54,689 nt of DNA from Oscillospiraceae bacterium (GCA_902765025.1 CACWYC010000009.1:1-54689); one strand, 5' to 3'. Shown: positions 7,770-17,394, numbered from the stretch's first letter. Numbers and translations are program-made. Notes: generated by a model not told the origin, from the sequence alone.

Positions 7770-8033
7770 ATGGAACAGGTTGTGGAGCAGGTAATGGATC
7801 TCATCGCGCCGGTGCTGAATAAGGCGGTGGAGCTGGCGTGCGCCTTTGTGACGGCGGCGGCCAAGAAGCTGTGGCAGCTGTGCGGCGCGGCGGCAAAGAA
7901 GGCGGCTGACGCCATCGGCGATAAGGTGCCCGAGGAGGCCCGGAGCGTGCTGCGCATCGTCATGTGCGCCGCGGGTGTTGTGACCATCCTCTCCGGGGCG
8001 CTGTTCTTCCTGAGCCGCGGCAAAAAGCGCTGA
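7770..8033 (+). CDS. Small single-span membrane protein, unknown function
   Basis: An 87-residue protein with an amphipathic, alanine-rich N-terminal half (VELACAFVTAAAKKLWQL) and one clear C-terminal membrane segment (IVMCAAGVVTILSGALFFL) ending SRGKKR. I recognise no family. The ATG at 7770 is preceded by AAGGAGG; an earlier in-frame ATG at 7746 has no ribosome site. It has its own promoter and sits 79 bases before htpG. Confidence 0.65.
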   Translation: MEQVVEQVMDLIAPVLNKAVELACAFVTAAAKKLWQLCGAAAKKAADAIGDKVPEEARSVLRIVMCAAGVVTILSGALFFLSRGKKR

Positions 8034-8112
8034 TTCCCCCGCGTTCACTTCGTTATCTTTTGCAGGGAGATGCGACGGCATCTCCCTTTCACCATGAGGA
8101 GGCAAGTTTCAA

Positions 8113-9990
8113 ATGAAAAAACAATTCAAGGCCGAGTCCAAACGGATGCTGGATCTGATGATCAACTCCATCTACACCCACAAGGAGATTTTCCTGCGGG
8201 AAATCATCTCCAACGCGTCCGACGCCATCGACAAGCTGAGCTATCTCAGCCTCACCGACGACAAGGTGGGCATTGAGCGGAAAGATTTTGCCATCACACT
8301 GACCATCGACAAGGAAAAGGGCACCCTGACCGTCAGCGATAACGGCATCGGCATGGACGACACGGAGCTGGATAAGCACCTGGGCGTCATCGCCAACTCC
8401 GGCAGCTACCAGTTCCGCCAGGAGAACGGCGACGCCGTCGACACCGACATCATCGGCCAGTTCGGCGTGGGCTTCTATTCCGCCTTTATGGTGGCGGATA
8501 AAATCACCGTCGTCACTCGGAAATACGGCTGCGACCAGGCCTATTGCTGGGAGAGCGAGGGCGTGGACGGCTACACCATCACCCCCTGCGACAAGGACAC
8601 CGTGGGTACGGACGTGATCATGCACATCAAGGCCGACGGGGAGGAGAAGGGGGAATTCAGCCAGTATCTGCAGGAATACACACTGCGCTCCCTGGTGAAG
8701 AAGTATTCCGACTACATCCGTTTCCCCATCCGCATGGAGATGCCCAAGTCCCGCCGCAAGGAGGGCAGCCCTGACGACAAGCCGGAGTATGAGGATTATT
8801 TCGAGCTGGAAACGCTGAACTCCATGGTGCCCCTGTGGCAGCGGAAGAAGAGCGACGTGGCGCGGGAGGAGTACGACAAGTTTTATCAGGAGCGGTTTGG
8901 CGACTTTGCCGCGCCCCAGTCGGTGATTACCGTCAGCGCCGAGGGCGCCGTCACCTACAAGGCGTTGCTGTTTATCCCCGCCAAGACGCCGGGTATGTAT
9001 TACACCGAGGACTATAAGGCCGGATTGCAGCTGTACAGCGCGGGCGTGATGATTATGGACCAGTGCGAGGACCTGCTGCCGGATTACTTTAACTTCGTCC
9101 GCGGCGTGGTGGACAGCCCCGACCTGAGCCTGAACATCAGCCGCGAGCTGTTGCAGCACGACCGGCAGCTGAAGGTCATTCGCAACAATCTGGAGAAGAA
9201 AATCCGTGCGGAGCTGGACCGGATGCTGAAGGACGAGCGGGAGCAGTACGAGACCTTCTTCCGCAACTTCGGGCGGCAGCTGAAGGTGTGCGCGCTGAAC
9301 AACTACGGCGCCAACAAGGAGCAGCTCCAGGATTTGCTGCTGTTCTATTCCAGCACCGAGAAGAAGCTGGTGACGCTGCGGGAGTACGTGGATCGGATGC
9401 CCGAGGGCCAGAAGTACATCTACTACGCCGCCGGCGACACCATTGAAGCGGTGGACAACCTGCCCCAGACGGAGCTGCTGAAAGAGCACAACTACGAGAT
9501 TCTCTACTTCACCGACAAGGCCGACGAGTTTATCCCTGATATGTTCCGGGAATACGGCGGCAAGCAGTTCCGCAACGCCATTGACGGCGATTTGGAGCTG
9601 GGGGACGAGGAGAAGAAGGTGGACGCGGAGGCCCACAAGGAGGCCTTTGACTTCATCCGCGAAGTGCTGGGCGACAGGGTGTCGGAGGTGCGGGCCTCTA
9701 CCAAGCTGAAAACCCATCCCGTGTGCCTCACCAGCGGCGACGGGCTCACCTTTGAGATGGAGAAGTACTTCAACGCCGTACAGCCGGAGCTGGGCATGAA
9801 GGCCAAGCGTATTTTGGAGCTGAACGTGGATCACCCCGCCTTTGTCACCTTTGAAACCACCCGGATTATGGACCCGGAGAAGGCGAAAAAATACGTGGAA
9901 ATCTTCTACAACCAGGCGCTGCTGATTGCCGGTATGCCCCTGGAAAACCCCAGCGCCTACACGGATCTGCTGTGCTCGCTGTGGAGCTGA
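8113..9990 (+). CDS. htpG: Molecular chaperone HtpG (bacterial Hsp90)
   Basis: A 625-residue Hsp90 homologue, full length for the family. The N-terminal ATPase domain shows the GHKL motifs: EIISNASDAIDKL, DNGIGMDD and QFGVGFYSAF. The middle domain carries the conserved NISRELLQHDRQLKVI with the catalytic Arg; the C-terminal dimerisation domain ends at CSLWS. HtpG acts as an ATP-driven cytosolic dimer that remodels client proteins. GAGGAGG precedes the ATG and a strong terminator follows, so it is probably transcribed alone or with the small upstream gene. Confidence 0.97.
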   Translation: MKKQFKAESKRMLDLMINSIYTHKEIFLREIISNASDAIDKLSYLSLTDDKVGIERKDFAITLTIDKEKGTLTVSDNGIGMDDTELDKHLGVIANSGSYQFRQENGDAVDTDIIGQFGVGFYSAFMVADKITVVTRKYGCDQAYCWESEGVDGYTITPCDKDTVGTDVIMHIKADGEEKGEFSQYLQEYTLRSLVKKYSDYIRFPIRMEMPKSRRKEGSPDDKPEYEDYFELETLNSMVPLWQRKKSDVAREEYDKFYQERFGDFAAPQSVITVSAEGAVTYKALLFIPAKTPGMYYTEDYKAGLQLYSAGVMIMDQCEDLLPDYFNFVRGVVDSPDLSLNISRELLQHDRQLKVIRNNLEKKIRAELDRMLKDEREQYETFFRNFGRQLKVCALNNYGANKEQLQDLLLFYSSTEKKLVTLREYVDRMPEGQKYIYYAAGDTIEAVDNLPQTELLKEHNYEILYFTDKADEFIPDMFREYGGKQFRNAIDGDLELGDEEKKVDAEAHKEAFDFIREVLGDRVSEVRASTKLKTHPVCLTSGDGLTFEMEKYFNAVQPELGMKAKRILELNVDHPAFVTFETTRIMDPEKAKKYVEIFYNQALLIAGMPLENPSAYTDLLCSLWS

Positions 9991-10008
9991 CAGGCAACTA
10001 TGGATAGC

Positions 10009-10045
10009 AAAAGGGAGGCGGCTCTTCGGAGCCGTCTCCCTTTTC
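10009..10045. terminator. Bidirectional terminator after htpG
   Basis: A 16-base-pair hairpin closed by a TTCG loop, flanked by AAAA and TTTT. It serves htpG on the plus strand and the 55-residue gene on the minus strand. Confidence 0.9.
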
Positions 10046-10063
10046 GATTGCGCTTGCGGTGTG

Positions 10064-10231
10064 TCAGTCGGCAAATTCCACGGCCTCGCCGCTCTCAACC
10101 CGGCAGCAGCATTTGCCCACCAGATCCAGGAACTTCTTATCCAGATCCCAGTAGTACACGGCAAAGGCGATACCGGCTGCGGCCACCAGAATGCCGGTGA
10201 TGACGCCGATAAACTTAAACAACTTACCCAT
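10064..10231 (-). CDS. 55-residue membrane protein with a Cys triplet
   Basis: On the minus strand, AAGGAG then ATG at 10231 opens 55 codons. The protein has one membrane segment (FIGVITGILVAAAGIAFAVY), then a polar tail with three cysteines in a row (GKCCCRVESGE). No family is recognised. The good ribosome site, the membrane segment and a terminator beyond the stop make it likely to be real. The three cysteines could bind metal or be lipidated, but that is speculation. Confidence 0.65.
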   Translation of the reverse strand: MGKLFKFIGVITGILVAAAGIAFAVYYWDLDKKFLDLVGKCCCRVESGEAVEFAD

Positions 10232-10368
10232 GGATAGCGCTCCTTTCGTATGTGGCGGCGGGGGACGCCGCTCTGATGCCCGCTGCCGGAGAAATGGCGC
10301 CGGAGGCGGGATGGATCAACAGGTACATTTTACCATCAAAGGGGCCGGGATGCAACAGAAAATGCCGG

Positions 10369-11448
10369 TTAGCCGGCGTAGTCGTGGTACAGCGCGGCGT
10401 GGTCGTAGATGCACAGCCAGGCGCTTTGGGCATCGCCGGTGACGCAGATATAGCCGTGGCCGGCCGCATCTTCACCGTAGCTGACGGCGCAGGAGCCGGC
10501 CTCGTGGACGTAGCCTGTTTTACCGCCTGTGACGGTGATGGCGCCGCAGTCCTTGTCCTCGATGCGGCGCAAAAACCAGTTGGACAGCAGCAGCCCCTCC
10601 GGGTGGGCCGAGGTGAGGGAGGTGGTGTAAGTGTGGGCCGACAGCACCTGACGGCACAGGTCGTTGTGCATGGCGGTATCCATGATGATGGCAAGGTCTG
10701 CCAGGGTGCAGCGGTGGTTTTCGTCATATTTGCCGGAGCAGTTGGTGAAGTGGGCCTGGGGGCTGAGGCCCATTTGGGCCATCTTCTCGTTGACCAGCAC
10801 CATGAAGTCCTCCTCCGAGCCCGCCACATACACAGCAAGGCCCATGGCGGCGTCGGCGCCGGAGGGGAGAATGGTGCCATAGAGCAAATCCGCCACGGTG
10901 ACGCGCTCACCTGGCATAAAGCCGGCGATGCTCAGCTCGTCTATATAAGCGTAGTCCGACATCTCCTTGGTGAACACGATGGTGTCAGAGAGATTGTCGA
11001 TATAGTCGGCGGCGGTGAGAATGGTCATCACCTTTGTCATGGAGGCGGGGTTGATCAGCACATCGCTGCTGCGGTCAATGAGCGCCCGCCCGTCGGCGGC
11101 ATCCACCAGCAGGGCGTAGGTGCTGGTGATGGCGTCGCCCGGGGCTGTGGCGGTGGTGTAATCCAGCGTCAGATAGGCGGGCGACGGCGCGGGGGTGGGC
11201 TCTTCCACCGTGACTTCCGGCTCCGGGGACACGGCGGGCTCGGTCTTGGCGGGGTGATAGGCCTTGCCGCGGACAATCAGCACCACCGCCAAAATCAGCA
11301 GCACGGCCACAATGGGCGACAGGCGCAGCAGCGTTTGGAGCCGGCGGCGGCGCTGCCGCTCACGCCGCGCCTTCGTCCGTGCGGCGCGGCGCTCCATACG
11401 CTGTTCCGGCGTCATGGTATCCAGTTGTTCTTGATAGAGTTCGTTCAT
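10369..11448 (-). CDS. D-alanyl-D-alanine carboxypeptidase (PBP5/S11 family)
   Basis: A 359-residue penicillin-binding protein that would trim the terminal D-Ala from peptidoglycan stem peptides. It has a long basic cytoplasmic tail (RTKARRERQRRRRLQ), one membrane segment near residues 44-60, a Pro/Glu-rich linker, then the peptidase domain. The active-site motifs are SMTK (PASMTK), SGA in LPSGADAAMG where SxN is usual, and KTG (GGKTGYV). The Asn-to-Ala change in the second motif occurs in some Clostridia members but deserves note. It is anchored by the N-terminus with the domain outside. Divergent from the nucleoside-kinase operon. Confidence 0.9.
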   Translation of the reverse strand: MNELYQEQLDTMTPEQRMERRAARTKARRERQRRRRLQTLLRLSPIVAVLLILAVVLIVRGKAYHPAKTEPAVSPEPEVTVEEPTPAPSPAYLTLDYTTATAPGDAITSTYALLVDAADGRALIDRSSDVLINPASMTKVMTILTAADYIDNLSDTIVFTKEMSDYAYIDELSIAGFMPGERVTVADLLYGTILPSGADAAMGLAVYVAGSEEDFMVLVNEKMAQMGLSPQAHFTNCSGKYDENHRCTLADLAIIMDTAMHNDLCRQVLSAHTYTTSLTSAHPEGLLLSNWFLRRIEDKDCGAITVTGGKTGYVHEAGSCAVSYGEDAAGHGYICVTGDAQSAWLCIYDHAALYHDYAG

Positions 11449-11571
11449 CGGCGCTCCTGTGGGCGTGAAATGATTGGGTGATTGGGTTGATTATAGCACA
11501 CTCCGGCGCTGCGCGCATTACTTTTCTGTATATAGTATGAAAAAATCTGGCGCAGTGTCAGGAAGGGCAAC

Positions 11572-11600
11572 TTGCCTACGGGAAAATAATATGGTATACT
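11572..11600 (+). promoter_or_regulatory. Sigma-A promoter of the nucleoside kinase operon
   Basis: TTGCCT (11572-11577), 17-base spacer, TATACT (11595-11600) preceded by TGG. The start codon at 11629 follows a GGGAGGG ribosome site. Confidence 0.8.
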
Positions 11601-11628
11601 GAATAAAATTTCGCGGGAGGGTACGTCT

Positions 11629-12555
11629 ATGCGAGTCATTGACCTGGAAAACATCAACTACGCCATGCGCAACCAGACACAGTTCGTGCTGCGGTGCGAA
11701 GAGGTGTTCCACGACAAGGTGGGCGCGGCTGCCGCCACCATTCTGGCCAGCCGTGACAAGAAGCCTGTGGTGGCCCTCACCGGGCCCAGCGGCAGCGGTA
11801 AGACCACCACCGCCATGCGGCTGCGGGATTATTTGCAGAATCTGGGCGTGAAGGTGTGTCTTTTGAGCATGGATAACTTCTTCCTGCCCTTGGATGAGCG
11901 GCCTCCCGAGGCCACCGACTGGGAGTCGCCCTACTGCGTCAACGTGGATTTGCTGGTGTCCTGCATCCATCAGCTGATGGAGGGCAGGGAGGTGGACATC
12001 CCCTGGTATGACTTCAAAAGCGGCGTTACCGGTGGATACAACAAAATGCAGGGCGACCGGGATGCCGTCATCATCGCCGAGGGCATCCACATGCTCAACC
12101 CTTTGATTTTCGACCAGCTTCGGGGCGAGGCCAACGGCGTGTATGTGGCGCCCCGCACCCGCATCATCACCGGGGACGACAAAATCGTCCGGCCCGAGCA
12201 GCTCCGCGTAGCCCGTCGCCTCATCCGGGACTACAACACCCGGGGCCATTCCCTGCGGGACACGGTGGAGCGGGCCGAGAGTGTGGACCGGGGCGAGGTC
12301 AACTACATCATGCCCCACAAGGGCAACGCCGCCATCCATATTGACACCTTCCACGATTATGAGCCCTGCATTCTGTCCAAGTACCTGCGGGAGATTCCCC
12401 AGTTCTCCCAGGAGCTGACGCCGGAGTTTTTGGAAAAGCACGGCTTGACCGATCTGATGAAGGTGGTCAACGGCGTGCCGCCGTTGGAAACCCCTTATGT
12501 GCCTATGAATTCCATCGTCCGGGAGTTCGTGGGCGGCAGCTGCTATGAATATTGA
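11629..12555 (+). CDS. Nucleoside (uridine) kinase-like P-loop protein
   Basis: A 308-residue P-loop kinase of the uridine kinase/phosphoribulokinase family. Walker A is GPSGSGKTTT near residue 54; LLSMDNFFLP holds the usual substrate-binding DNFF; WYDFKSG and IIAEGIHML (Walker B region) follow. Clostridia often carry this divergent form, annotated as nucleoside kinase, beside the canonical udk. It would phosphorylate a nucleoside with ATP or GTP in the cytosol; the exact substrate is inferred only. It starts 16 bases upstream of a cytidylate-kinase-like gene, in one operon. Confidence 0.85.
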   Translation: MRVIDLENINYAMRNQTQFVLRCEEVFHDKVGAAAATILASRDKKPVVALTGPSGSGKTTTAMRLRDYLQNLGVKVCLLSMDNFFLPLDERPPEATDWESPYCVNVDLLVSCIHQLMEGREVDIPWYDFKSGVTGGYNKMQGDRDAVIIAEGIHMLNPLIFDQLRGEANGVYVAPRTRIITGDDKIVRPEQLRVARRLIRDYNTRGHSLRDTVERAESVDRGEVNYIMPHKGNAAIHIDTFHDYEPCILSKYLREIPQFSQELTPEFLEKHGLTDLMKVVNGVPPLETPYVPMNSIVREFVGGSCYEY

Positions 12556-12571
12556 CGCGAGGTGAAAGGAA

Positions 12572-13192
12572 ATGAGAGTAATTACCATCAGCCGCGAATT
12601 CGGCAGCGGTGGCCGTGAGCTGGGCAAGCGCCTGGCCGACGCCCTTCACGTACCCTGCCACGACGAGCAGATCATTGAGATGATCGCCCAGGAGAACGGA
12701 TTTGACCAGCAGTATGTGGCCAACGTGTCCGAATCCAGCATGGAGGCCGCCTATCCCATGACCATCGGCAACCGATTTGCCGCCATGCCCGCCGTACCCA
12801 TTATGGACCAGCCTATCCGGGTGGCGGTGGCCCAGCGGCGCATCATTGAGGAGTTGGCCTCCAAGGGTGACTGCGTGGTGGTGGGCCGCTGCGCCGACGT
12901 GATCCTCCGGGATCTGCACCCGCTGAATCTGTTTGTCTACGCCGACATGGACTCCAAGGTGCGCCGCTGCATGGAGCGGGCCAAGGAGGAGGAAAAACTG
13001 ACCTACAAGGAAATGGTGCGGAAAATCAAGCAGGTGGACAAGGGCAGGGCCCACCACCGGCTGATGTACGACGACGGCAAGTGGGGCGCCAAGGAGTGCT
13101 ACCACCTGTGCATCAACACCAGCGGCCGGGAGATCAAGGCCATGGTGCCCGCCATCGCCCAGTTCTGCAAGGACTGGTTTGACCATGAATAA
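12572..13192 (+). CDS. Cytidylate kinase-like protein
   Basis: A 206-residue member of the cytidylate kinase-like family. The start MRVITISREFGSGGRELGK contains its modified P-loop (SREFGSGGRELG), and CVVVGRCADVIL is the matching Walker B region. These proteins resemble Cmk but lack parts of its CMP-binding insertion; the substrate is unproven. It is co-transcribed with the nucleoside kinase, which suggests a shared role in nucleotide salvage. A strong hairpin follows within 3 bases of the stop. Confidence 0.87.
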   Translation: MRVITISREFGSGGRELGKRLADALHVPCHDEQIIEMIAQENGFDQQYVANVSESSMEAAYPMTIGNRFAAMPAVPIMDQPIRVAVAQRRIIEELASKGDCVVVGRCADVILRDLHPLNLFVYADMDSKVRRCMERAKEEEKLTYKEMVRKIKQVDKGRAHHRLMYDDGKWGAKECYHLCINTSGREIKAMVPAIAQFCKDWFDHE

Positions 13193-13194
13193 AG

Positions 13195-13226
13195 AATAAC
13201 CGGTGGAGCAATCCACCGGTTATTTA
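13195..13226. terminator. Bidirectional terminator between convergent genes
   Basis: A perfect 13-base-pair stem (13195-13207 with 13212-13224) with a GCAA loop, placed between the cytidylate-kinase-like and rhomboid genes. Confidence 0.85.
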
Positions 13227-13235
13227 TCGTGGCGG

Positions 13236-13814
13236 TTACCGTCTGCCGCGGCTGCTGCATTTCAGGGTAAAGCCAAACACCAGGCCGCAGATACCACCCA
13301 CAATGTGGGTAAGCTGGGACACGTTGTCGTGGTTGAACAACCCGTCCACCAGTTCGCCACCCAGGTACAGCACCACCACCAGTATCAGCGTGATGGGGAT
13401 ACCCTCCTTGTTCATCTCCGTGAAGGAGCTGAGCACGATCATCATAAACACCACGCCGCTGGCGCCCAGCAGGGCAGTGGTGGGGAAGACGATGACCTGC
13501 ACGATGCCGGTGACGACAGCGGTAATGACGATGCACCAAAAGGTGGGGCTGTGGCCGTATTTTTCCTCCACCTGGGGGCCCACCAGCAGCAGAAGCAGCA
13601 TATTGCTCAGGTAATGGGCGTAGCTGGCGTGACCCAACACGTGACCGATCATGCGGACGTAGGTCAGCGGGTCATAGAGGGAGGAGCGGTAGACGCTGAA
13701 AAAACGGTGGGTGGTGACGCCGCCGGTGACGCCGTCCAAAATCAGCGCCCCCAGGCTCAACGCCGCAAAGGTGAGAATCACAGGCGCATTGAAGCGGATG
13801 ACAAGTCTTCTCAA
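13236..13814 (-). CDS. Rhomboid-family intramembrane serine protease
   Basis: A 192-residue polytopic membrane protein with about six hydrophobic segments. The rhomboid marks are present: GHASYAHYLSNM (HxxxHxxxN in helix 2), the catalytic Ser in GASG (LLGASGVVF) and the catalytic His in QLTHIVGGICG. It would cleave membrane proteins within or near their transmembrane helices; targets are unknown. It lies alone on the minus strand, divergent from the EEP protein gene, with ATTATAAT repeats in the shared upstream region. Confidence 0.92.
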   Translation of the reverse strand: MRRLVIRFNAPVILTFAALSLGALILDGVTGGVTTHRFFSVYRSSLYDPLTYVRMIGHVLGHASYAHYLSNMLLLLLVGPQVEEKYGHSPTFWCIVITAVVTGIVQVIVFPTTALLGASGVVFMMIVLSSFTEMNKEGIPITLILVVVLYLGGELVDGLFNHDNVSQLTHIVGGICGLVFGFTLKCSSRGRR

Positions 13815-13937
13815 TGGAATTTCCTCTTTTCAAAAGTCGGTATAGCGATTATAATGGCAGGTGACGGCAGTTGTTCGCCGTATCATCTTTTCCCATTATA
13901 ATGCAAGTGAAGAAAAAAGTAAAGGCAGGGGAATGCT

Positions 13938-15011
13938 ATGAAAAAATGGTTGAAAGCGCTGCTGTGCGTTGTGCTGGCCCTGGTGCTGGTGGTGGGCGGC
14001 TACGTGGCCTACGTGTTCATCGATTTCCACCGTCTGGGAGACATGGCGCTGGAAGTCAGCAATCCGCAATCCGGCGAGATGCAGTACGGCGCGGACTATT
14101 CCATTATGACGTGGAACATCGGCTTTGGCGCCTACGAGAGCGACTACGGCTTCTTTATGGACGGCGGCACCGAGAGCTGGGCATGGAGCAAGGAGCGGCT
14201 TGACGCCAATTTGCAGAATATCGCGGGTGTGCTGGCCGATCAGGACGCCGACCTCTACATCGTGCAGGAGGTGGACCGGGACGCCACCCGCTCCTACCAC
14301 CGGAACGAGGTGGAGCCCATTGTGGCGGCGCTGCCGGATATGGGCTGGATTTGGGCCCAGAACTACGATTCTCCGTTCCTGTTCTACCCCTTTACCCAGC
14401 CCCACGGCAAGTCAGTGGCGGGCATTATGACCCTGTCGCCCTTTGCCATCACCGACGCGCAGCGCTATGAGCTGCCCATCGAGGACAGCGTGATGAAGCT
14501 GCTGGATCTGGACCGTTGCTATAGCGTGACCCGGATTCCCGTGGAGGGCGGCCATGAGCTGGTGCTCTACAACTTCCACCTCTCCGCCTATACCAGCGAC
14601 GGCACCATCGCCAACGAGCAGCTTGAGCTGGTGCTGGGGTCCATGGCGGAGGAGTACGCCAAGGGCAACTACGTCATCGGCGGCGGTGACTTCAACAAGG
14701 ATATTTTAGGCGATTCCAGCGTCTATTTCGGCCAGGCCGACCAGGAGTACACCTGGGCCCAGCCCATTCCCCAGGAGGTTTTGGACAAGTATCCCCAGCT
14801 TACGCTGCGCGCGCCGCTGGATGAAAACAACCCCGTTCCCACCTGCCGCAACGCCGACGGCCCCTATCACCAGGGCCAGTATGTGCTGACCATCGACGGC
14901 TTCATCACCTCCGCCAACGTGGAGATGACCGGGATTCACGTGGTGGACACCGGCTTTGCCTACTCTGACCACAACCCGGTGATGATGGACTTTACGCTGC
15001 TGGCAGAATGA
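13938..15011 (+). CDS. Membrane-anchored endonuclease/exonuclease/phosphatase-family protein
   Basis: A 357-residue protein with one N-terminal membrane segment (LLCVVLALVLVVGGYVAYVF) and an extracytoplasmic EEP domain. Motifs visible are MTWNIGFGA (metal-binding Asn), IVQEVD (Glu), NFHLSAY (His), GGGDFN (Asp/Asn) and SDHNPV (final Asp-His). EEP proteins hydrolyse phosphodiester or phosphomonoester bonds in DNA, lipids or inositol phosphates; the substrate here is unknown and its location outside the membrane is inferred. Adjacent to a secreted-type clostripain-like gene 28 bases downstream. Confidence 0.87.
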   Translation: MKKWLKALLCVVLALVLVVGGYVAYVFIDFHRLGDMALEVSNPQSGEMQYGADYSIMTWNIGFGAYESDYGFFMDGGTESWAWSKERLDANLQNIAGVLADQDADLYIVQEVDRDATRSYHRNEVEPIVAALPDMGWIWAQNYDSPFLFYPFTQPHGKSVAGIMTLSPFAITDAQRYELPIEDSVMKLLDLDRCYSVTRIPVEGGHELVLYNFHLSAYTSDGTIANEQLELVLGSMAEEYAKGNYVIGGGDFNKDILGDSSVYFGQADQEYTWAQPIPQEVLDKYPQLTLRAPLDENNPVPTCRNADGPYHQGQYVLTIDGFITSANVEMTGIHVVDTGFAYSDHNPVMMDFTLLAE

Positions 15012-15039
15012 GAATTGGAACATTTTTGGAGGAAATATC

Positions 15040-17394
15040 ATGGATAATCGACCCACAGGACGGGAAAAGCACATTACCGGCGTAGGAAAGGACGTGCGCA
15101 AGGGCACACAGGTCTCCACAGGCGGCCCCGTGGGACGCCAGGACGGCTACCAGGGCAGACCCCAGAGCGGTGCCGGCGGCGGACAGCGCGCCACCAGGGC
15201 AGGGGGAAAGAGCCCACTGCTGACCATTATCATCATCGCCGTCATGCTGCTGGGCGGCGGTGGAGCAGGCCTCAGCGGTCTGCTGGGCGGCGGTGACGTT
15301 TCCGCGCCTGTCACGCCTTCTGCCACCGTCAGCCAGCAGTACAGCGGCACCAGTTCTGTGTTGAGCGGCCTGCTCAGCGGCGGCTACACCGGCAACGGCA
15401 CCACCTCCAGCGGGTGGGATTTAGGGGCAAACGTGGGCCGGCTGAACACCGACACCGTTACTACAGCCCGGGCCAAGCGCACCACCATTCTGGGCGGTGG
15501 ACGGGATACCATTAACCTGATGGTGTATATGTGCGGCGCGGATCTGGAGTCCCGCGGCGGCATGGCCACCAACGACCTCCAGGAGATGCTGGACGCCACC
15601 ATCGGCGACAATGTGAATCTGATTATCTATACCGGCGGCGCCAAGCAGTGGCGGAATAACGTGATCAGCAGCGGCGTCAACCAGATTTACCAGGTGACCA
15701 GCAAGGGCCTGGTGCGGCTGGTGGACGACGACGGCAGCCGGGCCATGACCAGCCCCGCCACACTGACTCGGTTTATCCAATACTGCGCCAGGAATTTTCC
15801 GGACGCCAACCGAAATATGCTGATCTTCTGGGACCACGGCGGCGGCTCCATCAGCGGCTACGGCTACGATGAGAAGTATGCCTCCGCCGGCTCCATGAGC
15901 TTGCAGGGCATCAACGAAGCGCTGGGCGCTGCCGGCGTGACCTTTGACATGATCGGCTTCGACACCTGCCTCATGGCCACGCTGGAAAACGCGCTGATGC
16001 TGGACCAGTACGGCGACTATCTGGTGGCCTCGGAGGAGACGGAGCCGGGCGTGGGCTGGTATTATACCAACTGGCTCACCAAGCTGTCCAAAAACACCTC
16101 CATACCCACCACGGAGCTGGGCAAAAATATCATTGACGACTTTGTGTCCGTGTGTGCCCAGAAGTGCCCGGGGCAGAAAACCACCCTGTCCCTGGTGGAT
16201 TTGGCGGAGCTTTCCGCCACTGTGCCTGTAAAGCTGAATAACTTTGCAGAGAGCACCACAGCACTGTTACAGGCCAATCAGTATACCACCGTGTCCAACG
16301 CCAGAGGCGGCGCCAGAGAGTTCGCCGCCTCCAACCATATCGACCAGGTGGACCTGGTGCATATGGCAGGGAAGATGGGCACCTCCGAGGGCACCGCGCT
16401 GGCCCAGGCTCTTTTGAGCGCCATCAAATACAACAAGACCTCCTCCGACATGACCAACGCCTACGGCCTGTCCATCTATTTCCCCTATCAGAGCAAGGGC
16501 AAGGTGAACAGCGCCGTGGCGACCTACAACGCCATCGGCATGGACGATGAATACAGCCGGTGCATCCGGCAGTTCGCCTCCATGGCTTCTGCGGGGCAGC
16601 AGATCTCCGGAGGCGGCTCCACGTCCATGTTCTCCCAGCTTCTCGGCGGAAGCAGCGCCATGCAGCAGGTGGACACGGAGCAAATCGCTTCGCTGCTGAT
16701 GACCCTGCTGGGGGACAGCGGCAGGTCCATGGACGTGGACAGCGCCGCCCGGTTCCTGGCGGAAAATCGCTTTGACCCGGGGCAGCTGGTGTGGCTTCCC
16801 GAGGACGGCACCTATGTGCTGCGCATGAGCGACGACCAGTGGGATCTGGTACGCGATTTGCAGCTCAACGTATTCCTGGATGACGGCGAAGGCTATTTGG
16901 ACATGGGCCTTGACAATGTTTTCTCCTTTACAGCTGACGGCGGTCTGTTGGGTGAGTTCGACGGCACGTGGCTTGCCATCGACGACCAGCACGTGGCCTA
17001 CTACTATATGGATACCGTGTACGACGGCGGAAACTACACCATCACCGGGCGGGTGCCTGTGCTGCTGAACGACCAGCGCGCCGAGCTGCTGCTGGTGTTC
17101 GACACCGCCCACCCCTACGGCTATATCGCCGGGGCGCGGGACGTATACGTGGACGGCGAGACGGACACCCTGCCCAAATCCTTCGAGCTGGAAGAAGGGG
17201 ACGAAATCGTGTTCCTGTGCGATTATTACGGCTATGATGGACAGTATCAGGGCAGCTACACACTGGGTGAGCCGCTGACCTATTCAGGCGACCACCAGAT
17301 CAGTAACGTGTATCTCACGTCCCCGGCGCTGGCTTCCTATCTCTTTACCGACATCTACGCCCAGGAGTACTGGACGCCATCCATTCCCCAATAA
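15040..17394 (+). CDS. Clostripain-family (C11) cysteine peptidase, membrane-anchored
   Basis: A 784-residue protein. Residues 1-55 are polar and glycine-rich, then a membrane segment (LLTIIIIAVMLLGGGGAG) at about 62-80, then the peptidase. The C11 domain starts at INLMVYMCGADLESRGG (near 165), with the catalytic His in FWDHGGGS and Cys in GFDTCLMATLENA. The last 250 residues form a beta-rich region of unknown type. C11 enzymes cut after Arg or Lys and often self-activate. The anchor places it on the cell surface. A terminator follows, so it closes the unit begun at 13938. Confidence 0.88.
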   Translation: MDNRPTGREKHITGVGKDVRKGTQVSTGGPVGRQDGYQGRPQSGAGGGQRATRAGGKSPLLTIIIIAVMLLGGGGAGLSGLLGGGDVSAPVTPSATVSQQYSGTSSVLSGLLSGGYTGNGTTSSGWDLGANVGRLNTDTVTTARAKRTTILGGGRDTINLMVYMCGADLESRGGMATNDLQEMLDATIGDNVNLIIYTGGAKQWRNNVISSGVNQIYQVTSKGLVRLVDDDGSRAMTSPATLTRFIQYCARNFPDANRNMLIFWDHGGGSISGYGYDEKYASAGSMSLQGINEALGAAGVTFDMIGFDTCLMATLENALMLDQYGDYLVASEETEPGVGWYYTNWLTKLSKNTSIPTTELGKNIIDDFVSVCAQKCPGQKTTLSLVDLAELSATVPVKLNNFAESTTALLQANQYTTVSNARGGAREFAASNHIDQVDLVHMAGKMGTSEGTALAQALLSAIKYNKTSSDMTNAYGLSIYFPYQSKGKVNSAVATYNAIGMDDEYSRCIRQFASMASAGQQISGGGSTSMFSQLLGGSSAMQQVDTEQIASLLMTLLGDSGRSMDVDSAARFLAENRFDPGQLVWLPEDGTYVLRMSDDQWDLVRDLQLNVFLDDGEGYLDMGLDNVFSFTADGGLLGEFDGTWLAIDDQHVAYYYMDTVYDGGNYTITGRVPVLLNDQRAELLLVFDTAHPYGYIAGARDVYVDGETDTLPKSFELEEGDEIVFLCDYYGYDGQYQGSYTLGEPLTYSGDHQISNVYLTSPALASYLFTDIYAQEYWTPSIPQ

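Noticed and set aside
8089..10164. Very long minus-strand frame opposite htpG
   Set aside because: It mirrors the GC-rich third codon positions of htpG, has no ribosome site and gives a low-complexity Val/His/Leu-rich product. Similar shadows lie opposite mltG (17493-18800), alaS (20984-22201, 22391-23434) and the phosphofructokinase (39478-40812).
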